A program made the translations under genes and the position numbers. Shown here piece after piece: positions 1 to 12,850 of a DNA stretch of 64,000 bases. Every line of letters begins with the position of its first letter. The first letter of the stretch is position 1. Source of the DNA: Edaphochlamys debaryana (Eukaryota > Chlorophyta > Chlorophyceae > Chlamydomonadales); contig JAEHOE010000064.1 of the NCBI GenBank assembly GCA_016858145.1, positions 248,001-312,000 of the forward strand. Reading direction: 5' to 3'. Below the pieces are notes generated by a model. It searched no databases. It saw only the letters and a list, made by a program, of their open reading frames with translations, and was not told the DNA's origin.

Positions 1-1565
1 AGGGGCGAGAGGGCGGCGGGGTGTGTGCAGCTGGGGGCGTAGGGGCCGTGGGGAAACGGAGGTGCGTGCCCACAAGGGCCCGTCGCCGACCAGCCGCCCC
101 CGACCAACGCGCCAGGCCCAGCACCACGCGCATGCAGCGCCTACCAGCTTCGGGAGCGCAGAGCTGTCCTCTGCGGCCGGTGCGGCCGACGATGATGCCG
201 CTCGCCACTCTGTCCGGCCCACGAGAGCTGCACCTGCCCGTGAGCAGGCAGCTAGCCCATGCGACGCTATGCGAGCCGTCAGCAGGCCTGCAAGAAGTGA
301 CGGGGCGCGACCGTGGAGCCCACACGATGGCCACCTGCATCAGCCAGCCCCGACTCGAAACACAGCCTTACCCGCATACGCCTGCATTGTGGCAAGCTGA
401 TCTGGAACGTGGGCAGTCAAGGGCTGGTTTACGCGGACGTCAGCTGGAAAAGAGCGCGGGCTAGTCGCTTTCTGGGCTATGCGCACCAGCTCTCAGTATT
501 GTGTCGCTTGAAGCTGTTGCGACCATAAGAGCGGAGTCGGTTTGGCCCGACTGATGGGACCTGGCCCCGATTGCAGGGCGAGGTGCCGGGTGCAAAACGC
601 GCTGATCAGACCCGCAAACACACTGCTCTCGCACACAGCATACATACACGCCAATTGAGGTGACTTTGACTTGCGGACGCCTCACAGCGCGTCTGAACAA
701 GCCCTAGCACCCAGTTTTCGTGCCGCGACGGTGCCACATTCAACCTTCGGACCTCTTGAACGAACCCATAGACGCTTGAATACGCAGGGGGAGCTTCCGG
801 CGCGAGGTGCTGGGCCGCTGTTGGCTGAGGCGGGATTCTGAGCAAGCCGCCCGCCCGAGGCACCCTGCGCGAGCTGCAGCAGCGGCGTGGAGCACAGCGG
901 AATCGCCCAAGGCAGGTTGCTGAGGCTGCGGTGCGCGCCGCGTCTGTGTGTCCTAACCCGTCCGAACGCGGGTCCGCACGTGGGTGCCGGATATCGGAGG
1001 CGGCAGGCCCCGGGCCGGTCCGTCACGGTCAAACCTTCCCCGCCCGCTTACGCCACTCATCCGCTGCCGTCGTACCTCTCGCGCCACCCGCTGGCTAGTC
1101 GTGAGTGGCGCTCTAGTGCCCGTGCAAGCTCCCGCTGCAGCGGGCTTACGGTGCCGCCCGCTTGCTCGAGCGGCCTTACGTGGGCTGCTCTGACTGCACA
1201 CGCCTGCATGTTGGCTTCCCAGTCCACCGCCCATCACAGAGCAGTCTCTTTCAGCCCGCGAGCACTTGAACCCACCCGGTTCCACCCGGGCCCTCGTCTG
1301 CAACACACATTCCGCGTGTTTCGGCGAGCGGCTCAGCCCCGTGTCTGCCTCCCCTTCCTCTCTTCCATCCTGCAGGCCGCCACTGCCACTGCGCCGATTC
1401 CAACCGCCATCGTCTGCCTCTGCTGGCGGCTCACCCGTCCACACCGCACAGCCATACAGCGCGACCCGAAACAGCCAGCCACATACTATCAGATAGTAGA
1501 CTGGACCAACTCGTCTTGTAGCGGAATAGCAGCATTCACGTAGGCTAGGGACCCCACTCGGCGCC
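1..1565. other. No gene recognised; upstream region of first gene
   Basis: Short overlapping open frames on both strands are explained by the base composition; none shows a motif or splice structure I can support. The last 80 bases before the ATG at 1566 contain a perfect 7+1+7 inverted repeat (1484-1498), probably in the promoter or 5' UTR of the next gene. Confidence 0.5.
1484..1498. repeat. Small perfect inverted repeat upstream of first ATG
   Basis: TACTATC - A - GATAGTA, about 68 bases before the ATG at 1566. It is AT-rich within a GC-rich stretch. It could be a protein-binding site or chance. Confidence 0.4.
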
Positions 1566-4500
1566 ATGTCTGCCCTGGCGGCCGTGCACGCGCGGAGGCC
1601 GTCGTACAGTCATTCGTACGACATGCAGCTTGACTCGGGGGAGCTCGGCCCGGGCTCCCCGTCCCAATCAATGCCGCGAGGCTCCTCCCCCATGCGGACC
1701 GCCTCCCCCGCCGACCCGGCGGCCCCACCCTCATATCCCGCCTCGGCCGCCGCGTCGGGGGCAGGGGCAGGCGGCGGCGCGGGCCCGTCCTCATTGCCGG
1801 GCGGCGGCGGCACGATCCTGGCCCCGGCCTCGGCGTCGGCGGCGCTCGCGGCATCTCGGTTCCGGATCCAGCAGCGCTCGTCGTACTTTGACCGGATCAC
1901 GTCGGGCGCCCGCGCCTCCACCTCCGCCCCCGGAGCCGGCCCCAGTGCCGACCAGCCGCCACCCACGCCCCGCCACTCGGCGGCGTTGGCTCCCCACCCC
2001 CTGCACCCCCTGGCAAAGGACCCCCTGTGGAACGCCGCGGCGGGAGCAGGGGCGTGTAGCGGCAGCGGCGGGGGGGCAAAGGCAGGCACGCGGCGGGGCC
2101 GGGGCGACGGCGCGGCTAGCGGCGGGGGTGGCGGCGGCGGCGGCAGCTGGCGGGAGGAGCAGCTGGTTGCGTTGCTGGCGGAGGCAGAGGCAGAGGGGGC
2201 GGGAGATCTTGGCTATGGCGAGGAGGACGAGTCAGACACCTTCTGGCAGCCATCGTCGTACTGTCCGCAGTCCCTCGAGCTCTCCTCCGCGCCGTCGTAC
2301 GGCAATCTCTCCGCCGCCGCGTCGTACGGCGATCTCGCCAGCGCCTCCGCGGCCTCCGCCGGCGGGCCGCCGTCGCAGCAGCGCCAGGGTCGTCGCGCCG
2401 GCGGCTCTGCCGCCTCCGCCGCCGCCGGGCCGCTGCTGGGCGTGGGCCGGGTCCGGGGCATCGCGGCCCGCTTTGGCGGCAGCGCTCGGCTGCCGACGGC
2501 GGGCAGCGGCGCGGAGTTTGTGGATGACGTTGTGTCCCACGTGGGGGCCCTCCTGGCCTCCCACCCGGACGTGGAAGCCCAGATGGGCATGGTGCAGGTG
2601 GGAGGGGGGAGGTGGGGAGGCGGGGAGGCGGGGAGGTGGGGAGGCGGGGAGGCGGGGAGGCGGGGAGGTGCAGGTGCAGGTGGGTGGGAGGGGCGAGGAG
2701 GAGGGTGTGGGGAAGGAGGGATCAAATGGGCATGGAGCAGGTGGGTGGCGGGATGGCGGGGAGATGGGGAGGGGGGGGGGGGGGGAGTGGTGGGGGGGAG
2801 AAGGGCATGGGGAAGGAGGGAGTAGAGGGACGCAACAGGAGGCGCATAGGGGCAGATGGAGCTCACGCGTGCTTGGGAGCAGGCGCAGGGAGGAGGAAGG
2901 GCGCAGGTGCGTGGGTTCTTGCGGGGGAGGCGGGGAGGTGGAGGGGGTGGGGAAGGAGGGACGGGGAGGAGGACGGGTGTTGAGGGCGATAGGGCGCAGC
3001 GGCGGGAGGCCCAGATGGGCATGGCGCAGGTGGGAGGGAAGGGGGAGGAGGGACGGTGAATGGAGCGTGGAGGAGGGACGGGGAAGGGGGCGTGGAGGAG
3101 GGACGCAACAGGAGGCGCACGTGCTTGGGTGCGGGAGGAGGAGGCGCAAAGGTCATGGGAAGAGCCAGTTTCTGAGGAGGCAAGGTATCGAGGGTGGTGG
3201 CCGGCGTCATACCTCGTGAGTGATGCAGCGGCCCTCCCCAACGCCAACCCCTCTGCGCGATCCTGCGTAGATAGATGGGGTTTCAGGCGCGGGAGGGCGG
3301 GTGGGCCCGCACGACTGATGCAGCGTCCCTACCCACCCCCTCCACTCCCGCAGGGCCTAGCGGACAAGCTGCAGGAGCTGCAGTCGCTGTGCGAGGCCCT
3401 GGAGCGCAAGGTGGGTGGGTGGGGGGGAAGCGGGTGCGGAGGGGGGGGGGGAAGGGGAAAGGGGAGGGGGGAGCGTGTGTGTATGGGCGTGCTGGGAGAT
3501 GCGCTGCGCGAGGCCCTGGAGCGCAAGGTGGGGGGCAGGGGTGGAAGCGGGTGCGGAGGGGGGGGGGGGGAGGGGAAAGGGGAGGGGGGAGCGTGTGTGT
3601 ATGGGCGTGCCGGGGCTGTCGGTGTGCGAGGCTCTGGAGCGGCGGCGCTGGAGGCGGCGGGGAAGTGGGAAATCCACAGGCGCAGCCACTGTCGCTGTGA
3701 CCCTGTCCACTCAGCCCAGCCCCTCGGCCCTCTGCTCTCTCCCCTATCTTCTTCCAGGTCAAGCCATGATCCCTTCCCACCTCCCTCCCTGCCTCCCCTG
3801 CCTCCCCCCCCACGGGCGCCGCCTTATCGTTTCCCGCTCAGAATGTACCCCCCCCCCCCCCACCCCCAGGAGGACGAGGTGGAGCACCTGCGGGGCGTGC
3901 TGCGCGACCTCACCACCAGCCGTGCGGTGGCCATCCAGCTCAAGGTAGGGCACAGCACGGCACGGCACAGCCACAGCCACAGCCACAGCCACAGCCACAG
4001 CCACAGTACAGCACAGCACAGCATAGCACAACACGGCCGGGGTTTTGGGGGCTTCCATGGCCAATGCACAGCACAGCCTCGCAGCACGGAACGCCGCACC
4101 GCACCGCCACCCACTGCGCTAGCACGCCCCCCAGCTCTCACCGGTCTTCACCTTCCTGCCCAACTTTCAACCGCTACCGCCCTGTTCCCCCGCAGGTCCA
4201 GATGGCGGAGAGCCTCAACGCCGTACAGGCGGAGTACCACAAGTGAGGGGGACATGTGGGGAGGGGAGGGGTGACAGATGGGCCGGGGGTTAAGTTCCGA
4301 GAGGCGTGGAGGTCTGGGAGGAGGCGGGCAAGTCGCATCTGTGGGTTGGGGTGCCGCCGTGCCGGCCGAATGGGGAAGCCGGGGCCACCGTGTCAGTACC
4401 CGACCGTACCCCACGATCCCCGACACGCCCATACATATCGGCGGGATGGGCTCGGGCTTTCGGGCTTTCGGTTCCGTATCCAAGGCCGGACGGCTAGTCT

Positions 4501-5053
4501 CAACGCCTGCGCTTCCCTCGGCTCAAGCGAGCAGCCCTTTACACACCTGACACCCCCCTCCCCCCCCTCCCCCCCTCCCTCTCCCCCAGGGTGCTCCGCT
4601 CCGCTACGCTCGCCCAGGGCGCCGCCAAGCAGCACGCCGCCCGCCTGGCCACCACGCGGCGGCAGCTGGCGGACGCGAGCGCCGAGCTGGAGCGCTACAA
4701 GCGGGCGGTGCTGGAGCTGAGGGTGAGGGGGTGGGGGTGTGGGGGGGAGGGGAGACTGGCTTGGGTGTTTGGGTGAGGCAAGGGATGCTGTCTTGGACAA
4801 GGGATGCTGTCCTGGACGCTGTGCAAGTCCCCGTCCTGCCGCCCCACCGTCTACCCCTCTCCAACGCACCGCACCCCACCCCTTCCCACCCCACCCCCAC
4901 CCGCAGCACCGCAACCGGCGGCTGCGCTCCGAGAACGAGGACCTGTCCCACCGCCTGGACGCACTCGAGTCGTTCAAGCTCAACGCGGGGCACCCCCGCT
5001 ACAGCCAGTCCTACATGGCCCTGGCAATGGCGGCAGCGCCCGTGCTGGTCTAG
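1566..5053 (+). CDS. Low-complexity / coiled-coil protein, unknown function
   Basis: Six exons join in phase: 1566-2597, 3354-3410, 3870-3944, 4196-4242, 4590-4722 and 4907-5053 (TAG), giving 496 aa. Exon 1 (344 codons) is Ser/Ala/Gly/Pro-rich and probably disordered, ending in a helical stretch (FVDDVVSHVGALL). Exons 2-6 encode heptad-like helices rich in Leu, Glu, Gln and Arg (KLQELQSLCEALERK, EDEVEHLRGVLRDL, LATTRRQLADASAELERYK, LRSENEDLSHRLDALE), so the C-terminal third is a predicted coiled coil. No signal peptide or membrane segment is visible. The start is the first ATG of the frame, shortly after the palindrome at 1484. Introns 1 and 2 contain repeated copies of the preceding exon ends. 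A TGTAA at 6637 could be the poly(A) signal. I do not recognise the family; a cytoskeletal or scaffold role is only a guess. Confidence 0.72.
2721..2745 (+). repeat. Decayed copy of exon-1 3' edge plus splice donor
   Basis: Matches the end of exon 1 and its GTGGG donor (2577-2603) with a few changes. It lies 140 bases into the following intron, in a purine-rich GGGGAGG tract. Confidence 0.7.
3008..3038 (+). repeat. Near-exact copy of exon-1 3' edge plus splice donor
   Basis: Second intronic copy of the exon-1 end. It is almost identical over about 28 bases including the GTGGGAGG donor, so it could act as an alternative donor. Confidence 0.8.
3502..3530 (+). repeat. Copy of exon-2 3' edge plus splice donor
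   Basis: Repeats the last 24 bases of exon 2 and its GTG donor (3384-3413) with one mismatch. The intronic purine tract between the copies is repeated too, so this is a tandem duplication of about 117 bp. Confidence 0.82.
3619..3645 (+). repeat. Third, more decayed copy of exon-2 3' edge
   Basis: Continues the same tandem series (period about 117 bp). It has substitutions and its donor GT is lost. Confidence 0.7.
3966..4006 (+). repeat. (CCACAG)n microsatellite
   Basis: About seven copies of the hexamer in intron 3 of the coiled-coil gene. Confidence 0.9.
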
Positions 5054-6290
5054 ACGGGGCCGCGGCGCGTGCTGTGCGTGCTGAGCGTGGCGCGGTCTCT
5101 TGGGCCGCATCACGGCGCACAGCGCATGACGCGCGGGCGTAACTGTGCGTGCTGTGAACCGAAGGGCTGCCGCGCAGCGGCGGCGCCCGTGCTGGGACGG
5201 GACCGCTCGGCGGCCTCGACCGGTCGCTGGCGCAGCCGCGGTCCGGCCTCGCACATGTTCTACGCCGCTATGACTCAGCTGGCGTGCTGCGCGGTCCGGG
5301 CGCCACGGGCGGAGAGGGGGCTAGCACTGCACCCCGATGCCGCAATCCTGCCTGCACCCTTCGCTGCTGCACGCGTCTGCTCTTGGGCTGCGGCGTGTGG
5401 CGTGGCGTGCGGCGCGTGCTGTGCTGACCGAGGGCAGTGCGGCTACCCGGCGATCAGTGGCTCTGTCCCTGACGCCACCGGGAGGGAGGCTGCCGTGGCA
5501 GCACTGGGCAGGCTGGCGCTGCTGGCAGCGGCTCGGCAGGCCGGGGGCACTGAGGGCAGGCTCGAGCCGCGGAGGCAGCTGCCCAAAGCAGTACTGCGGC
5601 ACCTGGTGCCGTGGACGGGCCCAGGATGGGCCCAGACGGGCCCAGGTCCGGGCCCGAGGCCATGATAGCGCCGGCAGCTGGGACCGTGGAAGAACATGAA
5701 GCTGAGCGGCCGGCGTTGTGGGTTGGCTTCACCAACAGCGGTCGCTGCGGTGCAGGTGCTCGTTGGAAGAGAAGGCGAAGGGCCGCCTCTGATCGCGTTT
5801 GAAGCGGAGGCGAGTTCTAGCGTGAGGGAGCGGCGCAGCCCCATCGGCCCGCCCTGCCCTCGGCAGTGTCTTTGTTCATCCGTGGAGTGGTGGGGGGCAG
5901 GCGCCCCTTCTCCATCCTCTCCCGGTGGCTTCTTCATTCGTGTTGGGCAACCATCCAACCCTGCAGTCATGTCCCACATTGGCATTTATGCTTCTGGCGC
6001 TGCTGCTACTTCGGGGTATGCTGCACTTGCTGCTGCCGTCCGAAGTACTGGCCTCGGCGTGCTTCTGGAGCCGCAGCGATTTAGGGCACCTCTCCCCCAG
6101 CTTCTGTCTTCGATTGAGGCTGTGGGCTCCAGGGGACATTACTCGGCACCTTGATTTCCGAAGTGTGACCTGGCATCTGTGGGTTACTCATTGTGATGGG
6201 CCACCGCCTCTTGGACGGTGGGGTTAGGGCGGCAGTTCGGTCGTGTTGCGTCTTATTGACGGGCTTGGACCTAGACCACGGCGGTTTTGC

Positions 6291-6313
6291 GGTGGTGGTG
6301 GTGGTGGTGGTGG
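6291..6313 (+). repeat. (GGT)n microsatellite
   Basis: Seven to eight GGT triplets in probable 3' UTR or intergenic DNA. Confidence 0.9.
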
Positions 6314-6636
6314 CATTCTGGCCATGGACCGTGCTAGTGGTACCGGTATTGGGGCATGGTGAATAGGTGCGGAGGCAGACAGGACAACGAACGGAGTGCC
6401 GCTGCGGAACCTGCCCGCAGGCGGGTAGAAGAATGGCAATGCCAAGGTACGGTACCTGGAGCGCCTGGAGTTAGATGGAGTGGTTGGTACTCAAGAGGAG
6501 ACAGGGAGACACGAAGAGACGGGGAAACACGATGCGCGTGTGGTTGGGTGTATGTGATTGTGTGTGTGGGGGGGGGGGCAGGAGTGCTTACGCTGTTTGC
6601 CTCCTCTACAGCAGAAGGCGGGGAAGTAGTCTGCTT

Positions 6637-6641
6637 GTAAA
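6637..6641 (+). terminator. Possible TGTAA poly(A) signal
   Basis: TGTAA is the standard poly(A) signal of volvocine algae. This one would give the coiled-coil gene a 3' UTR of about 1.6 kb, which is long, so the link is tentative. Confidence 0.3.
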
Positions 6642-7107
6642 TGGAGACTGGTGGAGTGCGTGGACGATAGTTCAGGGGTAGAAGACATCAACGAAGCGAA
6701 GCGCTTGGTTGCGGCGTGGGGCGTGTTCAGAGGCTTGGAATGGAGGGTGCAACGACAGCGCCGTATGAACTTTTGAAGTGGAGCACTTTGGCGCCGCCTC
6801 GACACTTCTGCCGTGCCAAGGATATGGCAGCGAGGTGCTTGGAAGGAGATGGGCGGACACAAGCGATTGGAGCAAGGGGGCAGAGGGAGGCGGGCTGTGA
6901 GCTTCAGGGCGATTGACAGGAGCTCGGTGGGTTTGGCCGGCACGCTCGAACCGCCGCACGGTACGTCAGGCGTCCGCAAACGTACGTGCGTCCATGGGCT
7001 GAACAGCCGCTTCACGCCTCACGAGCTTGCTTGTAAACGCGCAACGCCGAGCCGCGCCGACCCAGCATTGCCCAGTTACTCGATTCTGTTACGTCGGGTG
7101 CAGTAAC

Positions 7108-10100
7108 ATGCAGTCGCTTCAACGCCAGGCGCAGCCCACGGCCCGCAGCTTCCGAGCGCGCCGCACTGTGTCCATAGCCTGCAAGGCGCAAGCTCAGGCG
7201 CCGGCATGGCGCGACGGCCGGGTCGCTGGGGCGAGCACCCTCGCTATTGGCGCTGCCTCTGCACTACTCCTGGGTAAGCCTGACAGCGCTGCCAAGAAGC
7301 GCCTCGTGTTACGTCGTGTCCACTGCTCTTGCTGACTCGTTCCTTGCCGAATTGCCGTTGGCCAGGCGCGCCTCTTAACGCCGAGGCGGCAGCGCAGATG
7401 GTCGCGGCCGACGTACTGCAGCCCGTGGCCATGGTCAGTTCTCCGCGTGTGTGGGGAAGGCTGGCCCTCGCGGCCGGGGCGACCGAACCATGGGGAACCA
7501 CGGGCCGGACCATGGTCCGGGGCCGCTCCGTGCTCCTTGCGGGCCTCCGTGCGCGGTGTGGACCGGGCCTCGAGGCTGGCAGCGTAGGCAGATCGGCGTT
7601 TAGACATGTCTCGGAGTGAGAGTGCACGAGGCCTCAGGCTGGCACGCAAGGCAGGCAGGCCAGGGCTCAAGCTCGTCGCCCCGCTTCCCTCCCTTTCCCT
7701 CCGTCCCCAGCGTTACCCGTGCTTCCCGCCCTTCTCCCCAGGCCGCGACCCTGGTCGCCCCTGCCCGTCTCCTTGAGCTGGCGAAGGAGCTGCCGGTGCG
7801 TGGGGTTAGGGTGGGGAGGAGAGGAGGCCTTGGGGGCGCTGGCTAGGCGACTGGTCTCGACCTTTCGGAGGGATTCGACGTAGGGTGGACGGGGAGGTGA
7901 GGATGGGACTTGCCAATACTTCTGTGCGGCCGGCTAAATGGCGGCCGGTGCTTGGATGGCGCCGGGCGCGGGGTAACGGGTCCAACAGGCCATCTGCACG
8001 GGCGCAGTAAAGGGCGATCCCTCCCTGTACCTGTACCTGGAGCCAGTCGCTGCAAACGGAGGCAGATGAACTCACTCGCCCCTCTCCGGACTCCCCTTCC
8101 CCCGGGAGCCCTACACCAACGAGTGACCCAGCCCCGAGCTCTTCCCCCACAGTTGCCCCCCCTTCCCAGCCCGCGACCCCCAAAAAACTCCCCCCCTCCC
8201 CTCCACCCTCCCCTCCCCCTTCCCCCCCCCCCAGGAGCCCTACACCGAGGAGGGCCCCGGCCCCGAGGTCCTGCTCATGGCCCTGCTGGCGGGTGGCGCC
8301 ACCGGGGTGGTGTTCATGCTGGGCGACACGGACGTGCAGATGTCGCTGGCATCGGCGGCGGGGGCGGCGGTGCGGCGGCTGGACCCGGAGCTGACGCACA
8401 ACATCGCGGTGCAGGTGGGGGCAGTTGGTTGGTTGCATTGCGGTTGGTGGTTGGTGGTTGATGGGTCGGGGGCTGGTGGTTTGGTGATGCCGGTAAGCCG
8501 TTGGCGGTTGGGGGTGTGGGCGGCGGCCGCGTGCCGGCTGGACCTGCAGCTGAAAAGACGCGAAGCATGACGAATCTTCGAGGGTGGTTGGCGGTCAATG
8601 GCGGTTGGCCCCCAGCCTGGGTGGTGGCTGCGTGGGGGCAGATTCATCCACGTCCGAGTGTGCTTCGGCCTGCGCTCGCCTGCTTGCTCGCCCGCAGGCG
8701 TGTGCGCGCGGCCTCATGCCGGTGGACGACCGCCCCGACCCCCTGTCCCTCAGCACCGAGGTCTTCGGCCTCAGGTTCTCGAACCCCGTCGGTGCGTGCG
8801 GGAGAGGAGCTGGACCGTGCTTGCGCGGCGCCGTGATGATTCGGGCTTGATGAAGGGAATGGGCGTGGCTTGGGTCGGAAATGACACAGAACGCTGACCC
8901 TGTGCTCACAGATCCTTGCCCCATGGCTGCCTTCTGTCTGGGGGCCCGGGGCTGTGCGCGCCCTCGTCACTCACATTGCAATTTGCACATTGCTTCTTGC
9001 CTCACATTTCCCTCCCCGTGTTCCCTTTCTCCCCGCTCGCTCAGGCCTGGCGGCGGGCTTCGACAAGCACGCGGAGGCCATGCAGGGACTGATGGGCCTG
9101 GGGTTCGGTTTCGTGGAGATCGGTGAGCGCCGTACAGGCTTTCCGGCTCACCCTGCCTCCTGCTTGCGTTCATGGGGAGTGTTGCCAGCTCACGACCCGT
9201 CGCATGAGCCACATCCCGACTGCATCCCCTGCCGCCTGTACCCTGCGCTTGGTACCCAAGAGCCTCGTCATGGCCACCCACCGCAAACATTCCCGCATTC
9301 CCCAGGCTCTGTGACGCCCCAGCCGCAGCCCGGCAACCCCACTCCCCGAGTCTTCCGGATCCCCGAGGCGAGGTGGGTCGGGATGGACGGTGGTGGGGCT
9401 GGGAGGCTGCAGGTCTGCGGGACCGCAACCTCCCCCTGCGTGTGTCTGAGGCAATGACAGGACCCAGCGCACAGCTAGATACCACGTGGCCTCCGCCTGC
9501 ATTCACCTGCTCTCTTCGTTCGCAGCAGGGGCCGGACCTACCGGGCCCCTGCCACGACGCGCGCCCAACTTACCTCACGGTACCTATGTCGTACGACTGC
9601 TTACTCATTTCCAACTGCTGCAGGGCCATCATCAACCGCTACGGGTTCAACTCGCTGGGCGCCGACGCCGTGGCGTCCAACCTCGAGGCCTTCGAGCAGG
9701 CGGCGGCTAACAGTGCGGGCGTCAAGCGGGGTGAGCGTCGCGCGCCGGGGCATTTCCTGCAGCGCACGTATCCATGGCACACGCGAACTAGCTCAAGCAC
9801 CAGGCCTGCAGTTGTCGCAGGTCACGTCTGTCCTTGCAGGGCTTCCCTGCCACCCCTTGCTATGTATACCCTACCCCCTACCGCCCAATGCCACCTCCTG
9901 CCCACAGGCCTGCTGGGCGTCAACCTGGGCAAGAACAAGACCAGCGAGGACGCCGCGGCGGACTACTGCGAGGGTCTGACCAAGCTGGGGCGATTCGCCG
10001 ACTACCTGGTGGTCAACGTCTCCTCGCCCAACACGCCAGGTGGGAGCGCGATGGTGGGGTGTGGGCGGGGTTTGGGCTGGCCAACCAGCCCCTCTGGCGC

Positions 10101-11867
10101 CCCGCGGAGGCCCCGTGTGCTTAACCGCATGCATAGCTGGGGCCTCTGGGGCTGATGCAGCGCTGACCTTGCACCTGGGTTTGCTCCTGCCCCTGGCGGC
10201 GGCCTATCGGTGTGAACCGCGGGCCGGGTCCAGCACGCGTCTAGATGGCTGCTTCCTTTGTTATGCCTTCGCGCCGTCTGCTGATGCGTCCAGCTTTGCC
10301 CGTGGTGCTGCTCCTGGCCTCCTGGCCTCCTGCTCTTGGAGAAATTGGGGCTGATGCTGTCCAGCTCTGCCCTCAATGTTGCTTCTGGCGCAGGCCTGCG
10401 GTCGCTCCAGGGCAGGAACGAGCTTAAGGCGCTCGTCCGCAAGGTGGGTCGCGTTCCGAGGGTCGAGCTTCAAGGCAAAGAGGTTTGTGGTTGGATTTCT
10501 GCAAGCCAGGGAGCTCTACCCCCGCTACTCAACCGCTCCCTAACCGCTTCCCAACCGACTGCAACCACCCGCCGCAACCGCAGGTCCAGGCCACACGCGA
10601 CTCCATGGCCTGGGGCCCCCGCGGCGCCCCCCCGCTGCTGGTCAAGGTGGCGCCCGACCTCAGCGAGGACGACAAGCAGGACATTGCGGAGGTGGGAGAA
10701 CTGGCGAATGCACGCGGCAAAGGGGGTGTAGCAGGATGGGCAAAGCGGACAGCTTCCTCACGCGCCGGTGCCTGCTGATCACGGGTTTGGAGCACATGTA
10801 GAGCAGAGAGGCCAGTCTTGATTGCATGTGGAGTGAGCGGAGTTGGGGGGAAGGAGTACACGCACGGACCTGCGCTGCAGCTTCACGCTGCCTGGCAATC
10901 AAGGGGACGGCCACGCCACGAAAGCAGCACGTTGTACCGTAGGATGTAAATGGGGAGAGGACAGTAGTGCAAAATCGTTGCTCAACCCCCTTGTCAGGTG
11001 GCGCTGGGCTGCAAGATCGATGGCCTCATTGTGTCCAACACCACCGTCTCCCGCCCCGGTGAGCTGGTGCCTCGCGAAGCTGTGGTTTGCGCCTCTTGCT
11101 AGCTTGTCTTTCTTGTCTGTCGTAACCCAATCCTCCTGCCACCGCCTTCCCCCCACAGCTGAGGTCTCCAGCAACCCGGTCTCAACGGAGGCGGGCGGCC
11201 TCTCCGGTGCGCCGCTCTTCCCGCTCGCCACCGCGGCGCTCTCTGACATGTACCGACTCACGCAGGTGCGGTCTTGCATTGGAACCGAGGGCGAGTTTGC
11301 AAGCGTCATAAGGGTAGTCGGGGGACGAAAGCGGCGAGTTGCAGAAGCATAAGGCATCAGGTACCCATGATCGTCTCACGTGCTTCACCTCGCGTCACCT
11401 CAGGGCCGCATCCCCATAGTGGGCGCTGGCGGCGTTTCCAGCGGCGAGGACGCCTACAAGAAGATCCGGGCAGGTACGACACCGTACGGCATCCTTGCTT
11501 GCACATCACATGGCGCCTTCCCCTCCTCCACACCCTCTCTCCTGCTTCAACTGCCATTATAGTCCCTGCCTCTTGCTCCCAGCCTGACATTCCCCTCACC
11601 CAGCCGACCCGACCCAACCCATCCCAACCCCCCCAACCCATCACCTCCCAACCCTACCTCCCCTCCCACCCACCCCTGACAGGTGCCAGCCTGGTCCAGC
11701 TGTACACGGCCTTCGCGTACGGCGGCCCTGAGCTGGTCCCCGCCGTGAAGCGGGACCTGGCGGCATGTCTGGCCCGGGACGGCTTCAAGAGCGTGCGCGA
11801 GGCCGTGGGTGCGGACCACCCCCAGATCGCCAAGACCCTGGCCGCAGAGGCCAACGTCGCTGCGTAA
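7108..11867 (+). CDS. DHODH: Dihydroorotate dehydrogenase, class 2 (mitochondrial type)
   Basis: Oxidises dihydroorotate to orotate (fourth step of UMP synthesis) using FMN and quinone. Fifteen exons join in phase to 508 aa: 7108-7273, 7366-7433, 7742-7795, 8235-8414, 8698-8791, 9045-9122, 9306-9372, 9624-9730, 9908-10039, 10394-10443, 10584-10691, 10998-11058, 11159-11265, 11404-11473, 11683-11867. The N-terminus is Arg/Ser/Ala-rich (organelle-targeting type), followed by a short hydrophobic segment ([14 protein letters not shown]), typical of membrane-anchored class 2 enzymes. Family motifs appear in order: [10 protein letters not shown], the [12 protein letters not shown](T)PR loop, [16 protein letters not shown], the catalytic-Ser loop [40 protein letters not shown], and the FMN-phosphate site [22 protein letters not shown]. 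The stretch between the membrane anchor and [11 protein letters not shown] (exon 4) is longer than I expect for the family. No TGTAA was found close to the stop. Confidence 0.95.
8099..8145 (+). repeat. Decayed copy of DHODH exon-4 5' edge
   Basis: Resembles the acceptor and first codons of exon 4 (8228-8276: GGAGCCCTACACC.. then the GGCCCCGAG stretch) but carries an in-frame TGA. It lies about 130 bases upstream in the same intron, next to the same C-rich tract, so it looks like a broken tandem duplicate. Confidence 0.75.
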
Positions 11868-12850
11868 AGCAAGGACCAAAGAACAGAGGGCTGTGTGAGC
11901 GTGTGGGTTTGGTGAGGTCAACGTGGCCGTGTGAGCAAGGAGCGAGGTCTTTGTCCTGCTGTATCGTCAGAGGGCTGCGTGGGCGGGGCGAGGGCGAGGC
12001 GGGCGTGAGGCCGGAGGGAGCATGCATGCATGAGGATGACAGGGCACGGGCCTGGGCAGGATGCGATGGTTACAGCAGGAACCGCCTCCGAGCACCAGCT
12101 GAGAGGGGTTAAGCGTAAAGCGCCACCTACCGGGTATGGGCCTCCATACCAGCACCGCCCTCAGCTGCAGCCAACTGTTGGTCGTTGAACCACAACGAGG
12201 GGGTCGCCGAGGGGAGACCCCTCAAAACTTCTTTTCTGGCGCTTGGCCTACCAAACGCAAATTTCTGGGAAGCGGTCTAGGCCCGCGAGCGCGCCGGTGT
12301 TCTGTGAAGGGCCAAGGCACGTCCAGGCACGTCGAGGGCCACCACTGACTCACACCACCAGGCACAGCGTCACGACATCCCACCAAAATGCCCCTAGCGT
12401 CGCACGGGCAACCAGAGGGCCACCAAGACATCCAGCAGATCACCACTCGCAGCATGTATGACATCGAACACAACATCACACCTTTCCGCAAAGCCATTCG
12501 TCCGGACAGCCACGCAGATGCCGCAACATGCTAGCTCTGCGTGCGAATGGTTGGCCTGACGCGGCACAAGGCCCGCCTACCAGCCAACTTAGCTGACACC
12601 CTATGGCTCAGATGAGCGTAGTAGTGCAACCACGACCGGACGTGCGAGGAGACATAGTACGCCGCCTTCAAGCTTGAGTCCCAGAGCTCGCCCTTACATG
12701 CAGTCTCTCCGCTAGCCGTCCATAGCATCCAACAAGCGAAAATGAAGCTCATCTGGCCCAAGGAGGTGTCATTCCGCGGTCGCTCCTCGATGCGTGCGCC
12801 GAGGCGGGGCCGCAGATATGTTCTGTGTGTGTTCTGTGGCAGGCCCGTGG
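11868..12850. other. Intergenic, nothing recognised
   Basis: Downstream of DHODH. No gene, tRNA or repeat could be supported. Confidence 0.5.

Larger units (their letters stand above)
5054..7107. other. 3' UTR / intergenic, no gene recognised
   Basis: Between the stop of the coiled-coil gene and the DHODH start. It holds a (GGT)n run at 6291-6313 and a TGTAA at 6637-6641. Open frames here show no conserved motif. Confidence 0.5.

Noticed and set aside
2213..3247. 344-codon minus-strand frame rich in Pro/Ser
   Set aside because: Covers the purine-rich intron 1 and exon 1 of the coiled-coil gene on the opposite strand; pure composition effect.
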